Source: Neoroseomonas lacus (GTDB lineage: Bacteria > Pseudomonadota > Alphaproteobacteria > Acetobacterales > Acetobacteraceae). From it: DNA of 64,000 nt. A program made the translations under genes and the position numbers. The notes beneath the pieces are model-generated. The model had not been told where the DNA came from. It saw only the letters and a list, made by a program, of their open reading frames with translations, and made no database searches. The stretch lies in assembly GCF_014644535.1 (NCBI RefSeq), contig NZ_BMKW01000012.1, forward strand, positions 1 through 64,000. Direction: 5' to 3'. Below, in pieces: positions 9,639 to 18,900 of this stretch; position 1 is the first letter of the stretch; the number at the start of each line of letters is the position of its first letter.

Positions 9639-10997
9639 ATGGCGTCGGCGGCTGAACAGGCGATGTCGAACCTCAACTTCGGGGTGCTCGCCAAGGCGAC
9701 CGAACTCAAGAAGCGCATCTGGTTCACCCTGGGTGCGCTTATTGTTGTCCGCATCGGCACCTATATCCCCGTCCCCGGCGTCGATGCCGCGGTGATGGGG
9801 GAGATCCTGGCCCAGCACGGGTCGGGCATCCTGGGCATGTTCGACATGTTCACCGGTGGTGCGCTCGGGCGCATGACCGTCTTCGCGCTCAACATCATGC
9901 CCTATATCAGCGCCTCGATCATCGTGCAGTTGATGACCGCGGCGATTCCCGCCTGGGAAACGCTGAAGAAGGAAGGCGAGTCGGGTCGCAAGAAGCTCAA
10001 CCAGTACACCCGCTATCTGACCGTCATCATCGCGGTGTTCCAGGCCTGGGGCATTGCCGTGGGGCTCGAGTCGATGCGCGGGCAATTCGGCGCCGCCGTC
10101 TATGACCCCGGCTGGTTCTTCCGCCTGTCCTGCGTCATCACGCTGGTCGGCGGCACCATGTTCCTGATGTGGCTCGGCGAGCAGATCACCGCGCGCGGCG
10201 TCGGCAACGGCATCAGCCTGATCATCTTCGCGGGTATTGTCGCTAACCTGCCTTCGGCGCTGATCAGCACGCTGGAACTTGGCCGAACCGGTGCCCTGTC
10301 AACCATCTTCATCATCTTTTTCCTGCTGGTGGCGCTCGGCGTGATCGCCTTTGTGGTGTTCATCGAGCGCGCCCAGCGGCGCATCCCGGTGCAATACCCG
10401 AAGCGCCAGGTTGGCAATCGTATGTTCAGCGGCGAGGCAACCCATCTGCCGCTGAAGCTGAACACCGCGGGTGTCATCCCGCCGATCTTCGCCTCCTCGC
10501 TGCTGCTGCTGCCGGCGACGATTGCCGGCTTCTCGACCGATCCGACGCAGGAAGGCTGGCTGCAGACGATCACCGGCATGATGGCCCATGGGCGACCACT
10601 CTACATGGTGCTCTACATGGCGCTGATCGTGTTCTTCGCCTTCTTCTACACCGCCGTGGTGTTCAACCCTACCGAGACGGCGGACAACCTGAAGAAGTAT
10701 GGCGGTTTCGTGCCCGGCATCCGCCCGGGGCAGAACACCGCGGACTATCTGGACCGGGTGCTGACCAGGCTGACGGTGATCGGCGCCATTTATCTGGTCA
10801 TCGTCTGCATCATCCCCGAGATCCTGATCAGCCAGTATGGCGTGCCATTTTATTTCGGAGGCACTTCCCTGTTGATCATCGTCTCTGTCACCATGGACAC
10901 GGTGGCGCAGGTGCAGTCGCATCTCTTCGCCCACCAGTACGAAGGCCTGATCAAGAAGGCCAGGCTGGGCGGGCGCGGTTCGCCTCGGCCGCGCTGA
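9639..10997 (+). CDS. secY: Protein translocase channel subunit SecY
   Basis: SecY, 452 aa, is the membrane channel for Sec-dependent export and works with SecE, SecG and SecA. About ten membrane segments are visible. Conserved pieces include [46 protein letters not shown] and the cytosolic loop with [11 protein letters not shown]. The ATG at 9639 has a strong CCAGGAGGA Shine-Dalgarno. An N-terminal start nine codons later (MSNLNFG) is possible but lacks a ribosome site. It lies between rplO and adk as in many bacteria; no rpmJ follows. Confidence 0.98.
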   Translation: MASAAEQAMSNLNFGVLAKATELKKRIWFTLGALIVVRIGTYIPVPGVDAAVMGEILAQHGSGILGMFDMFTGGALGRMTVFALNIMPYISASIIVQLMTAAIPAWETLKKEGESGRKKLNQYTRYLTVIIAVFQAWGIAVGLESMRGQFGAAVYDPGWFFRLSCVITLVGGTMFLMWLGEQITARGVGNGISLIIFAGIVANLPSALISTLELGRTGALSTIFIIFFLLVALGVIAFVVFIERAQRRIPVQYPKRQVGNRMFSGEATHLPLKLNTAGVIPPIFASSLLLLPATIAGFSTDPTQEGWLQTITGMMAHGRPLYMVLYMALIVFFAFFYTAVVFNPTETADNLKKYGGFVPGIRPGQNTADYLDRVLTRLTVIGAIYLVIVCIIPEILISQYGVPFYFGGTSLLIIVSVTMDTVAQVQSHLFAHQYEGLIKKARLGGRGSPRPR

Positions 10998-11013
10998 GCG
11001 AGGGGAAGTACGA

Positions 11014-11667
11014 ATGAACCTGATCCTTCTGGGCCCGCCGGGAGCGGGGAAGGGGACGCAGGCCAAGCGCCTGGAGGACCAATTTGGGATCGCCCAGATC
11101 TCGACCGGGGACATGCTGCGCGCCGAGGTCAAGTCTGGCAGCGAGATCGGCCTGACCGCCAAGGCGATCATGGAACGGGGCGAGCTCGTGCCCGACGCGG
11201 TGATCACCGCCATGCTGGCGGACCGCGTCTCGCGCCCCGACTGTGCCAAGGGGTTCATCCTGGATGGCTTCCCGCGCACCGAGCCGCAGGCCGCCGCCCT
11301 CGACCGCATGCTCGCCGAGAAGGGGCTACAGCTCGACCATGTGATCGAGCTGAAGGTCGACGACTCGGCCCTGGTCGACCGCATCGCGGGGCGCTTCACC
11401 TGCGCCACCTGCGGGGCGGGCTACCACGATACCTTCAAGCCGACCGCCAAGGCCGGTGTATGTGATGTCTGCGGCGGGACGCAATTCACCCGTCGCGCCG
11501 ACGACAAGGCCGAGACGGTGGCAGCGAGGCTCGAGGCCTACCACCGCCAGACGGCACCGCTGCTGCCCTATTACGCCGCGCAGGGAAAGCTGCGCGGGGT
11601 CGATGGGATGGCGTCCATGGACGAGGTGGCCCGACAGATCGGCGTCATCCTGTCCGCTAGGGGTTGA
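11014..11667 (+). CDS. adk: Adenylate kinase, zinc-LID type
   Basis: Adenylate kinase, 217 aa, interconverts ATP + AMP and 2 ADP in the cytosol. The P-loop [10 protein letters not shown] is at residues 7-16, the AMP-binding DGFPRT near 84-89. The LID domain has two CxxC pairs (FTCATC and GVCDVCGG), the zinc-binding version usual in Gram-positives and many alphaproteobacteria. It sits 16 bases after secY and precedes the alpha-operon genes. Confidence 0.97.
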   Translation: MNLILLGPPGAGKGTQAKRLEDQFGIAQISTGDMLRAEVKSGSEIGLTAKAIMERGELVPDAVITAMLADRVSRPDCAKGFILDGFPRTEPQAAALDRMLAEKGLQLDHVIELKVDDSALVDRIAGRFTCATCGAGYHDTFKPTAKAGVCDVCGGTQFTRRADDKAETVAARLEAYHRQTAPLLPYYAAQGKLRGVDGMASMDEVARQIGVILSARG

Positions 11668-11692
11668 CGGAACAGGCGGCCGAGGCTAGATC
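11664..11692 (+). promoter_or_regulatory. Possible promoter ahead of rpsM
   Basis: TTGACG at 11664-11669, overlapping the adk stop, is followed after exactly 17 bases by TAGATC at 11687-11692. The -35 match is good and the -10 is weak. It could start a separate alpha-operon transcript (rpsM-rpsK-rpoA-rplQ) within the cluster. This is pattern reading only. Confidence 0.3.
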
Positions 11693-11790
11693 GCCCCCTC
11701 CCGCGGACGGGGGTTACTCTGGCCGCCGATTTTCGTTGCACGACTGGTTCACTGCGCCGAAGGGGCTTCTTGCCTCAAGCGGCGGTTTTC

Positions 11791-11810
11791 GGGGCATGGC
11801 CCCAGGAGAG
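11791..11810 (+). promoter_or_regulatory. Hairpin touching the rpsM ribosome-binding site
   Basis: GGGGC at 11791-11795 and GCCCC at 11799-11803 form a tight palindrome that abuts the AGGAGAG Shine-Dalgarno at 11804-11810. The GTG start of rpsM follows at 11816. In E. coli S4 represses this operon through a structured rpsM leader, so an analogous control is conceivable; rpsD itself is not in this cluster. Confidence 0.35.
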
Positions 11811-11815
11811 GCACT

Positions 11816-12193
11816 GTGGCGCGCATCGCCGGCGTGAACATCCCGACCAACAAGCGGGTGCTCATTTCGCTTCGCTACATCTTCGGCATCGGGCCGTCGA
11901 ATGCGAAGGATATCTGCGGCAAGCTCGGTATCCCCGACGACCGCCGTGTTAACCAGCTGACGGATGACGAAGTCCTTCGCATCCGCGAGATGATTGATCG
12001 TGACTACCGCGTCGAGGGCGACCTCCGGCGTGAACAGGCGATGAATATCAAGCGGCTGATGGATCTCGGCTGCTACCGTGGCCTGCGTCACCGCAAGGGT
12101 CTGCCGACCCGCGGCCAGCGCACCCACACGAACGCCCGCACCCGCAAGGGCAAGGCCGTGGCGATCGCCGGCAAGAAGAAGGTGACGAAGTAG
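11816..12193 (+). CDS. rpsM: 30S ribosomal protein S13
   Basis: S13, 125 aa, contacts the P-site tRNA and forms bridges to the 50[21 protein letters not shown] is the N-terminal signature and [20 protein letters not shown] the C-terminal one. Translation starts at a GTG with a good AGGAGAG site seven bases upstream. A 148-base gap separates it from adk, where a possible promoter and a hairpin are listed. Confidence 0.97.
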   Translation: MARIAGVNIPTNKRVLISLRYIFGIGPSNAKDICGKLGIPDDRRVNQLTDDEVLRIREMIDRDYRVEGDLRREQAMNIKRLMDLGCYRGLRHRKGLPTRGQRTHTNARTRKGKAVAIAGKKKVTK

Positions 12194-12194
12194 T

Positions 12195-12599
12195 ATGGCC
12201 CGCGAACCCCGCGCCGGCGCCCGTGGCCCGGTCAAGCGCAAGGAACGGAAGAACATCAGCTCGGGCGTTGCCCATGTGCTGGCGTCCTTCAATAACACCA
12301 TCGTGACCATCACGGACGCCCAGGGCAACGCGATTGCTTGGTCGTCCTCCGGGTCGCAGGGCTTCAAGGGCAGCCGCAAGTCCACGCCGTATGCCGCGCA
12401 GGTCGCGGCCGAGGACGCTGGCCGCAAGGCCCGCGAACACGGCATGGAAACGCTGGAAATCATGGTGTCCGGCCCCGGTTCGGGTCGTGAATCGGCGCTG
12501 CGCGCCCTTCAGGCGGTCGGCTTCTACGTCACCGCCATCAAGGACGTGACGCCCATCCCGCATAACGGCTGCCGGCCGCGCAAGCGTCGTCGCGTCTGA
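12195..12599 (+). CDS. rpsK: 30S ribosomal protein S11
   Basis: S11, 134 aa, lies on the platform near the E-site codon. The core contains [18 protein letters not shown] and [19 protein letters not shown], and the C-terminus [11 protein letters not shown] is nearly invariant. It starts one base after the rpsM stop. Confidence 0.98.
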   Translation: MAREPRAGARGPVKRKERKNISSGVAHVLASFNNTIVTITDAQGNAIAWSSSGSQGFKGSRKSTPYAAQVAAEDAGRKAREHGMETLEIMVSGPGSGRESALRALQAVGFYVTAIKDVTPIPHNGCRPRKRRRV

Positions 12600-12636
12600 G
12601 GACGCGCTACTAGGGTGGCATGTCTGAGGACGCGCC
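12595..12636 (+). repeat. 14-bp direct repeat spanning the rpsK stop
   Basis: GTCTGAGGACGCGC occurs at 12595-12608, including the rpsK stop codon, and again at 12623-12636, 28 bases on. The second copy lies in the rpsK-rpoA gap. It looks like a small local duplication that lengthened the spacer; no function is evident. Confidence 0.6.
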
Positions 12637-12701
12637 ACCCGGGTCGCGGTTGAACGCGGCCCGACGCTGTACGGCGGCATGGCCTGAAGGAGAGAGTGAT
12701 C

Positions 12702-13715
12702 GTGCTCGAGAGGAATTGGCGTTCGCTGATCGAGACGCAGAAGTCCGTCGAAATGGGGGCGGACCCGCTGCGCACGGCGACCGTCGTGCTGGAGCCGCTG
12801 GAGCGCGGTTTCGGCATGACGCTGGGCAACGCGCTGCGTCGCGTGCTGCTGTCGTCGCTGCAGGGTGCGTCCGTCACCGCCATCCGCATCGACGGCGTGC
12901 TGCATGAATTCAGCAGCATCCAGGGCGTGCGCGAAGACGTGACGGACATCGTCCTGAACGTGAAGCAGCTGGCCATCCGCATGCAGGGCGATGGCCCGAA
13001 GCGGCTAGCTCTGACCGCGACCGGCCCTGGCGAAGTCACTGCCGGCCAGATCCAGACCACCGGCGACATCGAGATCGCGAACCCCGAGCTCGTGCTGTGC
13101 ACGCTCGATGACGGGGCGAAGCTCGTGATGGAACTGACGGTCGATATCGGCAAGGGTTACGTCCCGGCGGCCGAGAACCGGCCCGAGGATGCGCCGATCG
13201 GCCTGATCCCGGTCGATGCGATCTATTCCCCGGTGCGCCGCGTGGCGTATCGCGTGGAACCGACCCGTGTCGGCCAGCGCACCGATTTCGACAAGCTGAT
13301 CCTGACGGTCGAGACGGACGGCACGCTCGCCCCCGAGGATGCGGTGGGCGTCGCCGCCCGCATCCTGCAGGAACAGCTGCAGATCCTGATCAACTTCGAC
13401 GAGCCGCGCGCGCGCGTCGAGGAAGAGATCCGCGACGACCTGCCGTTCAACCGCAACCTCCTCCGCAAGGTGGACGAGCTGGAACTGTCGGTTCGCAGCG
13501 CGAACTGCCTGAAGAACGACAACATCGTCTATATCGGCGACCTGGTTCAGAAGACCGAGCAGGAAATGCTCCGCACCCCGAATTTCGGGCGCAAGTCGCT
13601 GAACGAGATCAAGGAAGTCCTCGCTTCGATGGGCCTGGGCCTCGGCATGACCGTCACCGGTTGGCCGCCCGAGAACATCGAGGAACTCGCGAAGAAGGTC
13701 GAGGAGCCCTTCTAA
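12702..13715 (+). CDS. rpoA: RNA polymerase alpha subunit
   Basis: RpoA, 337 aa from this start, nucleates RNA polymerase assembly and contacts activators and UP elements. The N-terminal domain shows [20 protein letters not shown] near residue 30 and the C-terminal domain has [18 protein letters not shown] and [18 protein letters not shown]. Two in-frame GTG codons compete: 12696 is three bases after the AAGGAG site and 12702 is nine bases after it. The second spacing is normal, so 12702 is preferred; the difference is two residues. Confidence 0.96.
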   Translation: MLERNWRSLIETQKSVEMGADPLRTATVVLEPLERGFGMTLGNALRRVLLSSLQGASVTAIRIDGVLHEFSSIQGVREDVTDIVLNVKQLAIRMQGDGPKRLALTATGPGEVTAGQIQTTGDIEIANPELVLCTLDDGAKLVMELTVDIGKGYVPAAENRPEDAPIGLIPVDAIYSPVRRVAYRVEPTRVGQRTDFDKLILTVETDGTLAPEDAVGVAARILQEQLQILINFDEPRARVEEEIRDDLPFNRNLLRKVDELELSVRSANCLKNDNIVYIGDLVQKTEQEMLRTPNFGRKSLNEIKEVLASMGLGLGMTVTGWPPENIEELAKKVEEPF

Positions 13716-13742
13716 GGGCTGCCCGGTTAAGGATAAACCACC

Positions 13743-14165
13743 ATGCGTCACGGAATGGCTGGGCGTAAGCTCAATGTCACCTCGTCCCACCGCCTCGCCA
13801 TGTTCCGCAACATGGCGACCTCGCTGCTGAAGCACGAGCAGATCACCACCACGCTGCCCAAGGCGAAGGAGCTGCGCCCGTATGTCGAGCGCATCATCAC
13901 GCTCGGCAAGCGCGGCGGCCTGCATGCCCGCCGTCAGGCGATGGCGCAGATCCGCGACGAGAAGGTGGTGGCGAAGCTCTTCACCGAGATCGCCGACCGC
14001 TACAAGGGTCGTGCGGGCGGTTATTGCCGCGTGCTGCGCGCCGGCGTGCGGTACGGCGATGCCGCGACCATGGCGGTGATCGAACTTGTGGACCGCAACG
14101 TTGCCGCCAAGGGCCTCGACAGCGGCCCGAAGCAGGAAGTGGCCGAGGAGGCAGCTGAGGCCTGA
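13743..14165 (+). CDS. rplQ: 50S ribosomal protein L17
   Basis: L17, 140 aa, lies at the bottom of the large subunit near the tunnel exit. [20 protein letters not shown] and [20 protein letters not shown] are diagnostic. The acidic, Ala-rich C-terminal 20 residues go beyond the E. coli form. It is the last gene of the cluster and is followed by a terminator. Confidence 0.98.
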   Translation: MRHGMAGRKLNVTSSHRLAMFRNMATSLLKHEQITTTLPKAKELRPYVERIITLGKRGGLHARRQAMAQIRDEKVVAKLFTEIADRYKGRAGGYCRVLRAGVRYGDAATMAVIELVDRNVAAKGLDSGPKQEVAEEAAEA

Positions 14166-14193
14166 TCCACGCCTCCGGCGTGGCAACGGACAG

Positions 14194-14225
14194 AAGGGCG
14201 GCTGGGCAACCAGCCGCCCTTTTTC
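14194..14225 (+). terminator. Rho-independent terminator of the ribosomal cluster
   Basis: AGGGCGGCTGG at 14195-14205 pairs with CCAGCCGCCCT at 14210-14220 across a GCAA tetraloop, and a T-run follows at once. A smaller hairpin, CCACGCC/GGCGTGG at 14167-14183, lies just before it. This closes the tuf-to-rplQ transcription unit. Confidence 0.9.
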
Positions 14226-14319
14226 GTGCCGAGCTGACCATCATATTGATATTTCTTCATGGAATCTTAGCCACTCTGCGAAGGGGCTGACTTTTCTGAA
14301 CGGTACTTCCCGTTGCGCC

Positions 14320-14336
14320 GGCACCCATCGGGTGCC
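14320..14336 (+). other. Short palindrome upstream of the RTX gene
   Basis: GGCACCC-ATC-GGGTGCC forms a seven-base stem with a three-base loop, ending 23 bases before the ATG of the RTX protein. The stretch from 14226 to about 14310 is AT-richer than its surroundings and probably holds the promoter. The palindrome may be an operator or an mRNA leader hairpin. Confidence 0.35.
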
Positions 14337-14359
14337 CCCATGGCGCGAGAGAGCGGTGA

Positions 14360-17335
14360 ATGTCTGAACAACACGTCGTATTTGTCGGGATAGATGGGCT
14401 CCAGCTGGAACAGCTGCTGCTGCAAGGCCTCAAAGGGGGCGCCGAGGCGCTGAACAGCCTCGATATCGTCGAGAGCTATACCGGCGGGGAGGAAGGCACG
14501 GATTCCGAACAGGCAACCTCGAGCGGACCAGGCTGGTCCACCCTGTTGACCGGCGTCTGGACGGACCAGCATGGCGTCACCAGCAACAATGGCGCGGCGA
14601 TCAACGGCGAGGTCGACAGCGTCTTTGAACTGGTCGATGCGGCAATCCCGGATGCGACGATCGCCTCGATCGTCCATTGGGACGACATCAACACCGGGCA
14701 TTTCTCCGCCGAGGTGGAGTCCGGCATCATCGACTACGCGCTGAGTGGCCTCTCCGACCAAACCGTGACCGATGCGGCGGTCAACATGATCGACACCGTC
14801 GCGCCCGACTTCATGTTCCTGCAACTCGATGACGTTGACGGCGCCGGCCACAATTCGGGTTTTGGCGACGCCTACGCGGCCGCGATCAACACCGTGTCGC
14901 AACAATTGGCCGAGATCCTGGCCGCGGTCGATGCCCGCGAGGCGGCCAATCCCGAGGAGGATTGGCTGGTCGTTGTCTCCACCGACCATGGCCGCGATCC
15001 GAACACCGGCTCCGGCCACGGCAACCAGACCGACAGCGAGCGGCGGACCTTCATTGCCGCGAATGAGGAACTGGCGACCCTCGCCGATGGCGTGCCGGCG
15101 ACCTCGGTGGTCGCGACGATCCTCGATTTCCTCAACATCTCCTTCACCGTGGGCTCAGATGGGCTGCAGAGCGGCTCGGTGCTCGAAGGCGCCGCCGACC
15201 CGCTGCCGCCGCAGATCGAGGCCTTCATCACGCCGGCCGATGACGAGGCACGCGTCGGTGTCGACACCGCCCTGTCCTTCCGCTTCAACGAGGCGGTGGA
15301 ACTCGGCATGGGCACGATCACCATCCACAACGCCAAGGACAACAGCGTCGTCGCCACCATCGATGTGACCGCCGGCGCGGTCAGCGTCGCCGGGGACACG
15401 GTGACGATCAACCTGCCGCAGGCGCTCGCCGCCGAGACCTCGTATTACGTGCTGATCGACGAGGGCGCCTTCACCGACGGCAGCAACGGTTTCTTCGGCA
15501 TCAGCGATCCGACCGCCTGGAACTTCGCAACCGAGGCCGATCTGGCCGCGCCCGAGGTGGTGGGGACGACGCCGGCCGACGATGCTGCGGCGGTCCCGGT
15601 CGATGCCGATCTCACCATCAGCTTCAACGAAGCCGTGGTCGCCGGCGAGGGCAACATCGTCGTGCGTCGCGTCGCCGATGGCTCCGTCTTCGAATCCGTC
15701 GCGGTCACCTCGGACGCGGTCACCATTGACGGCAAGACGGTCACCATCGACCTCGCCGGCACGCTGGAAGCCGGTGTCGAATATTATGTGCAGGTCGATG
15801 ACGGTGCGCTGCGCGACACCTCGACGCGCATCACGCTGTTTACCGAGGATTTCGAGAAGGTCGAGCTCGGCCCCTTCGTCAGCCCCACCGAAGGTGGCGG
15901 CGACGGCACCGACTTCACGACCGAGGCGCCCGAGGGCTGGACCAAGGACAACACCACGACACCGACCGGCGGGCCGTTGGAATTCTTCGGCTGGACGGTG
16001 CTGGACAAGAATTCCTGGGCCACCAGCACGGGCAACCAGGGTCGTGCCGACTTCACCAATGCCTCGGGCGCCGTGCTGGTGGCCGACGCAGACGAGTATG
16101 ACGACGGCGCGGCCGATGTCGGCTCGAATCTGTTCAACGCCTATATCAAGACGCCGAATATCTCGCTCGCCGGCGTCGAGGCCCGCACGGCGACGGTGAC
16201 CTTCGACTCCAGCTGGCGGGCCGAAGGCACCCAGAAGGCGGCCGTCGACGTTTCCTATGACGGCGGCGTTACTTGGTCGCGCGTGATGCTGTTCGATTCG
16301 GATGCCTCCTCCGCCGACTACAAGTCCGATGCGACGAATGAGAGCGTGACCGTCTCGCTCGACAATCCGGCCGGGGCGACCGAAGCCATCATCCGCTTCG
16401 GCCTGTTCGACGCGGGCAACAATTGGTGGTGGGCGGTCGACGACATCGCCGTGCAGGCCGAAGGCGGCGCCGGCGGCATCACCGGCAACGCCTTCGCCGG
16501 GATCCTCGACGATACGAGCTGGACCTTCACCACCAAGGCGTCGGAAGGCATGCTCGTCGAGGGCAACAACCAAGCCAATGTGCTGGCCGGCGGTGCCGGC
16601 GGCGACACCATCATCGGCTACGACAGCGCCGACTCGCTGTCGGGCGGCCTCGGCGACGACACGATCGACGGCGGCAACGGCCTTGATACGCTGCTTGGTG
16701 GTGGCGGCGATGACCAGCTTGAGGGCCAGAAAGGCAGTGACGTCCTGCTCGGCGGCGACGGCCAGGACGCGCTCTTCGGCGGTGGCGGCCAGGATCGTCT
16801 CGATGGCGATCAGGGCAACGATGTCCTGCTTGGAGGCGTCGGCCTCGACACACTCTCGGGCGGTGCCGGCGGTGACCTGCTGGACGGCGGCGACGATGCC
16901 GACTGGCTGGCGGGCGGTGAGGGGCAGGACACGCTCCTCGGCGGCAAGGGTGGCGACCTCATGCAGGGCGATGCCGGCGCCGATACGCTGGAGGGCGGCG
17001 GCGGCTTGGACACTCTCGAAGGTGGCGAGGGTGACGACCTGCTGCTTGGCCAGGCCGGTTGGGACATACTGCATGGTGGTGCCGGCAGCGACACGCTGGA
17101 AGGCGGCACCGGGCGCGACATCTTCGCCTTCGGCCCGGCCGGCGGCGACGACATCGTGCTCGACTTCACGGCGCGGGACTGGATCCGCCTTGACGGCGGC
17201 CTGACCGTCGGCTCGATCGAGCAACTGATGGTCGACAGCGACGGCCTCCTCGACACGGTGCTGAATTTCGATGATGGCACCAGCGCGACGCTGTACAATT
17301 TCAGCGGCACCATCGAGCAGATCGCCTTCGTCTGA
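14360..17335 (+). CDS. Secreted RTX protein with alkaline-phosphatase-superfamily domain
   Basis: A 991-aa predicted exoprotein. Residues 1-280 look like a type I phosphodiesterase/alkaline-phosphatase-superfamily domain: FVGIDG with Asp12, a Ser/Thr cluster at 53-55 before GPGWSTLLTG that fits the nucleophile site, and metal-site candidates in DGAGHN (about 160-166), STDHGRD (about 207-213) and GHGN. Two Ig-like (SbsA/Big_5-type) domains follow at about 290-390 and 398-490, each with the PADD start. Residues 490-735 look like a beta-sandwich region of unknown family. About 18 RTX nonapeptides (GGxGxDxLx) fill 735-917, then a typical C-terminal type I secretion region. There is no Sec signal peptide, as expected for type I export; no exporter genes are nearby. 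Substrate unknown; calcium-dependent folding outside the cell is inferred from the RTX repeats. Confidence 0.85.
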   Translation: MSEQHVVFVGIDGLQLEQLLLQGLKGGAEALNSLDIVESYTGGEEGTDSEQATSSGPGWSTLLTGVWTDQHGVTSNNGAAINGEVDSVFELVDAAIPDATIASIVHWDDINTGHFSAEVESGIIDYALSGLSDQTVTDAAVNMIDTVAPDFMFLQLDDVDGAGHNSGFGDAYAAAINTVSQQLAEILAAVDAREAANPEEDWLVVVSTDHGRDPNTGSGHGNQTDSERRTFIAANEELATLADGVPATSVVATILDFLNISFTVGSDGLQSGSVLEGAADPLPPQIEAFITPADDEARVGVDTALSFRFNEAVELGMGTITIHNAKDNSVVATIDVTAGAVSVAGDTVTINLPQALAAETSYYVLIDEGAFTDGSNGFFGISDPTAWNFATEADLAAPEVVGTTPADDAAAVPVDADLTISFNEAVVAGEGNIVVRRVADGSVFESVAVTSDAVTIDGKTVTIDLAGTLEAGVEYYVQVDDGALRDTSTRITLFTEDFEKVELGPFVSPTEGGGDGTDFTTEAPEGWTKDNTTTPTGGPLEFFGWTVLDKNSWATSTGNQGRADFTNASGAVLVADADEYDDGAADVGSNLFNAYIKTPNISLAGVEARTATVTFDSSWRAEGTQKAAVDVSYDGGVTWSRVMLFDSDASSADYKSDATNESVTVSLDNPAGATEAIIRFGLFDAGNNWWWAVDDIAVQAEGGAGGITGNAFAGILDDTSWTFTTKASEGMLVEGNNQANVLAGGAGGDTIIGYDSADSLSGGLGDDTIDGGNGLDTLLGGGGDDQLEGQKGSDVLLGGDGQDALFGGGGQDRLDGDQGNDVLLGGVGLDTLSGGAGGDLLDGGDDADWLAGGEGQDTLLGGKGGDLMQGDAGADTLEGGGGLDTLEGGEGDDLLLGQAGWDILHGGAGSDTLEGGTGRDIFAFGPAGGDDIVLDFTARDWIRLDGGLTVGSIEQLMVDSDGLLDTVLNFDDGTSATLYNFSGTIEQIAFV

Positions 17336-17343
17336 CGCGCTTC

Positions 17344-17371
17344 CCCCGATCGGCCGACCGGCCGATCGGGG
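17344..17371. terminator. Bidirectional terminator hairpin
   Basis: CCCCGATCGGCC at 17344-17355 pairs perfectly with GGCCGATCGGGG at 17360-17371 around GACC. It lies in the 41-base gap between two convergent genes. There is no clear T-run on either side, but position and stem strength support a shared terminator. Confidence 0.65.
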
Positions 17372-17376
17372 ACCGC

Positions 17377-17871
17377 TCAGCGCGTGCCCATCGCCGCCGC
17401 CAGCGCTGGGACGAAGTCGTGCACCCCGGCACGCAATTCCTCCGGCCATCCGCGCGGATCGGGCGGCACCGACAGGCGCACAGCGCCGTAATCCGTCAGC
17501 ATCAGGTAGATGCGCTCATCACTTCGATCATAGGCAAGGAAGACGCCGCCATCGCGGCAGCCTGACGGGCGGCAGGCCCAGCCCTGCAGGAAGCGCTCCG
17601 CCACCAGCGCGACCGGCGGGCCGGGGTCGCGCAGCCGGGCGGCCAGCGCGCTGCGATGCCCCCCGCTGTTGAAGCGCAGCCCGGTGGTCAGTTCCGGCCG
17701 CTGCGCCAACGCCAGGACGGGCTGGCCGACCACGCTCACGATGTCGTCCTGTGCGGCCGCCGGGCCGGCCAGCAGGGCCATCAACGCCAAGGCGCAACGC
17801 CACCGCTGCCGCCGCCGGCCAGGGTTGCGGGTGCGGGCGGCGATCTGCCCCCGCAAGGTCGTCCGATGCAT
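17377..17871 (-). CDS. Hypothetical secreted protein
   Basis: A 164-aa protein of no family I recognise. An Arg-rich start and the hydrophobic stretch CALALMALLAGPAAAQ give a clear signal peptide with a cleavage site near residue 40, so it is probably periplasmic or exported. The mature part is short and has two Cys in CRPSGC and a Tyr/Leu-rich piece, IYLMLTDYGAVRLSVPP. The ATG at 17871 is preferred; the open frame runs far upstream but is non-coding in character. It is convergent with the RTX gene and divergent from can. Confidence 0.6.
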   Translation of the reverse strand: MHRTTLRGQIAARTRNPGRRRQRWRCALALMALLAGPAAAQDDIVSVVGQPVLALAQRPELTTGLRFNSGGHRSALAARLRDPGPPVALVAERFLQGWACRPSGCRDGGVFLAYDRSDERIYLMLTDYGAVRLSVPPDPRGWPEELRAGVHDFVPALAAAMGTR

Positions 17872-17873
17872 GG

Positions 17874-18149
17874 TCACGACTGCATCATGTGCCCCAGCAC
17901 GGCCGCGGCCGCCAGCGCCGACAGCACGCCGCCCAGCCGGCCGGGTCCGGGCTGGGCCAGCGCAGGGGCAGCGGGCGGCAGGGCGGCGCCGGGGAGGGTG
18001 GCGCGGCGGGCGACCGGAGGCGTGCGCCCCCGGGGCTGGGCGTGCTCCCTCGGCAGGCCGCGCGGCTGCAATGGGCTTGTAGCCGGTGCCGGCGGCGCGC
18101 CAACCTTGCGCCGGCGCCCCGGCCGCGGGGCACGGACCCGGGACGACAT
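17874..18149 (-). CDS. Possible small Ala/Pro/Arg-rich protein (uncertain)
   Basis: A 91-codon frame fills the space between can and the secreted protein gene, and its stop is two bases before that gene's ATG. The product is very rich in Pro, Arg and Ala and ends with a hydrophobic piece, GGVLSALAAAAVLGHMMQS. Its start codon overlaps the can start on the other strand. High-GC DNA easily gives such frames, so coding is doubtful; the close spacing to the next gene is the only positive sign. If not coding, the stretch is the can promoter region. Confidence 0.2.
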   Translation of the reverse strand: MSSRVRAPRPGRRRKVGAPPAPATSPLQPRGLPREHAQPRGRTPPVARRATLPGAALPPAAPALAQPGPGRLGGVLSALAAAAVLGHMMQS

Positions 18150-18870
18150 GACCGAGACCTTGGACCACCTGTTCGACCGCAACCTGGAATGGGCCGAGCG
18201 CAAGACGCGCGAGGACCCGACCTTCTTTCGCCGCCAGTCGGAACAGCAGACGCCGAACTACCTCTGGATCGGCTGCTCGGACAGCCGGGTGACCGCCAAT
18301 GACGTGCTGGGCCTCGACCCCGGGGAGGTCTTCGTCCATCGCAACATCGCCAATGTCGTGCATACCGGCGACCTCAACATCCTCTCGGTGCTGGAATATG
18401 CGATCGACACGCTCGGCGTGCGGCATGTGATCGTGGCCGGGCATTACGGCTGCGGCGGGGTGCAGCGGGCGATGGTGGAACGGCGCGGGGCGCTGGTGGA
18501 CCATTGGCTGCAGCCGCTGTCGATGTTCTTCCGCAAGCATCGCGCGGTGTTCGACGCCATGCCCGACGACGCGCACCGCTTCGAACGGCTGTGCGAGATC
18601 AACATCGAGATGCAGGTCCGCCGCGTGGCGGCGACGCCGATCGTCGAGAATGCCTGGGCGCGCGGCGTCGAGCTGCACCTTCATGGCTGGATCTACGGCA
18701 TGCATGACGGGCTGCTGCGCGACCTTGGCCCGCATGTCTCCTCGATCGCCGGGCGCGACGCGCTGCCGTCCATCGACAGCTGCGTGCATCATCGGCGCGA
18801 GGCGATCAGCGCGGTCCGCCGCCATGCCATCTCGGCCTTCACGGGCGCGCCGTGCTGCGAGGGCAGGTGA
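18148..18870 (+). CDS. can: Beta-class carbonic anhydrase
   Basis: A 240-aa zinc enzyme that interconverts CO2 and bicarbonate in the cytosol and supplies bicarbonate to carboxylases. Zinc ligands are visible in CSDSRV (Cys-x-Asp-x-Arg, about residues 42-46) and HYGCGG (His and Cys, about 99-102). The flanking IGCSDSR and GEVFVHRNIANVV blocks place it in the Can/CynT group; the length (E. coli Can is 220 aa) fits Can better. The ATG at 18148 gives MTETLDHLF; the frame upstream is not conserved. A cyclase-family gene follows 30 bases later and may be co-transcribed. Confidence 0.94.
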   Translation: MTETLDHLFDRNLEWAERKTREDPTFFRRQSEQQTPNYLWIGCSDSRVTANDVLGLDPGEVFVHRNIANVVHTGDLNILSVLEYAIDTLGVRHVIVAGHYGCGGVQRAMVERRGALVDHWLQPLSMFFRKHRAVFDAMPDDAHRFERLCEINIEMQVRRVAATPIVENAWARGVELHLHGWIYGMHDGLLRDLGPHVSSIAGRDALPSIDSCVHHRREAISAVRRHAISAFTGAPCCEGR

Positions 18871-18900
18871 CGCGTGCCGTGGCGGCGCTACCATCTCACC

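Noticed and set aside
15155..17449. Long open frame on the minus strand opposite the RTX gene
   Set aside because: It is the mirror of the repetitive, GC-rich RTX coding strand, has no ribosome site and gives a low-complexity product.
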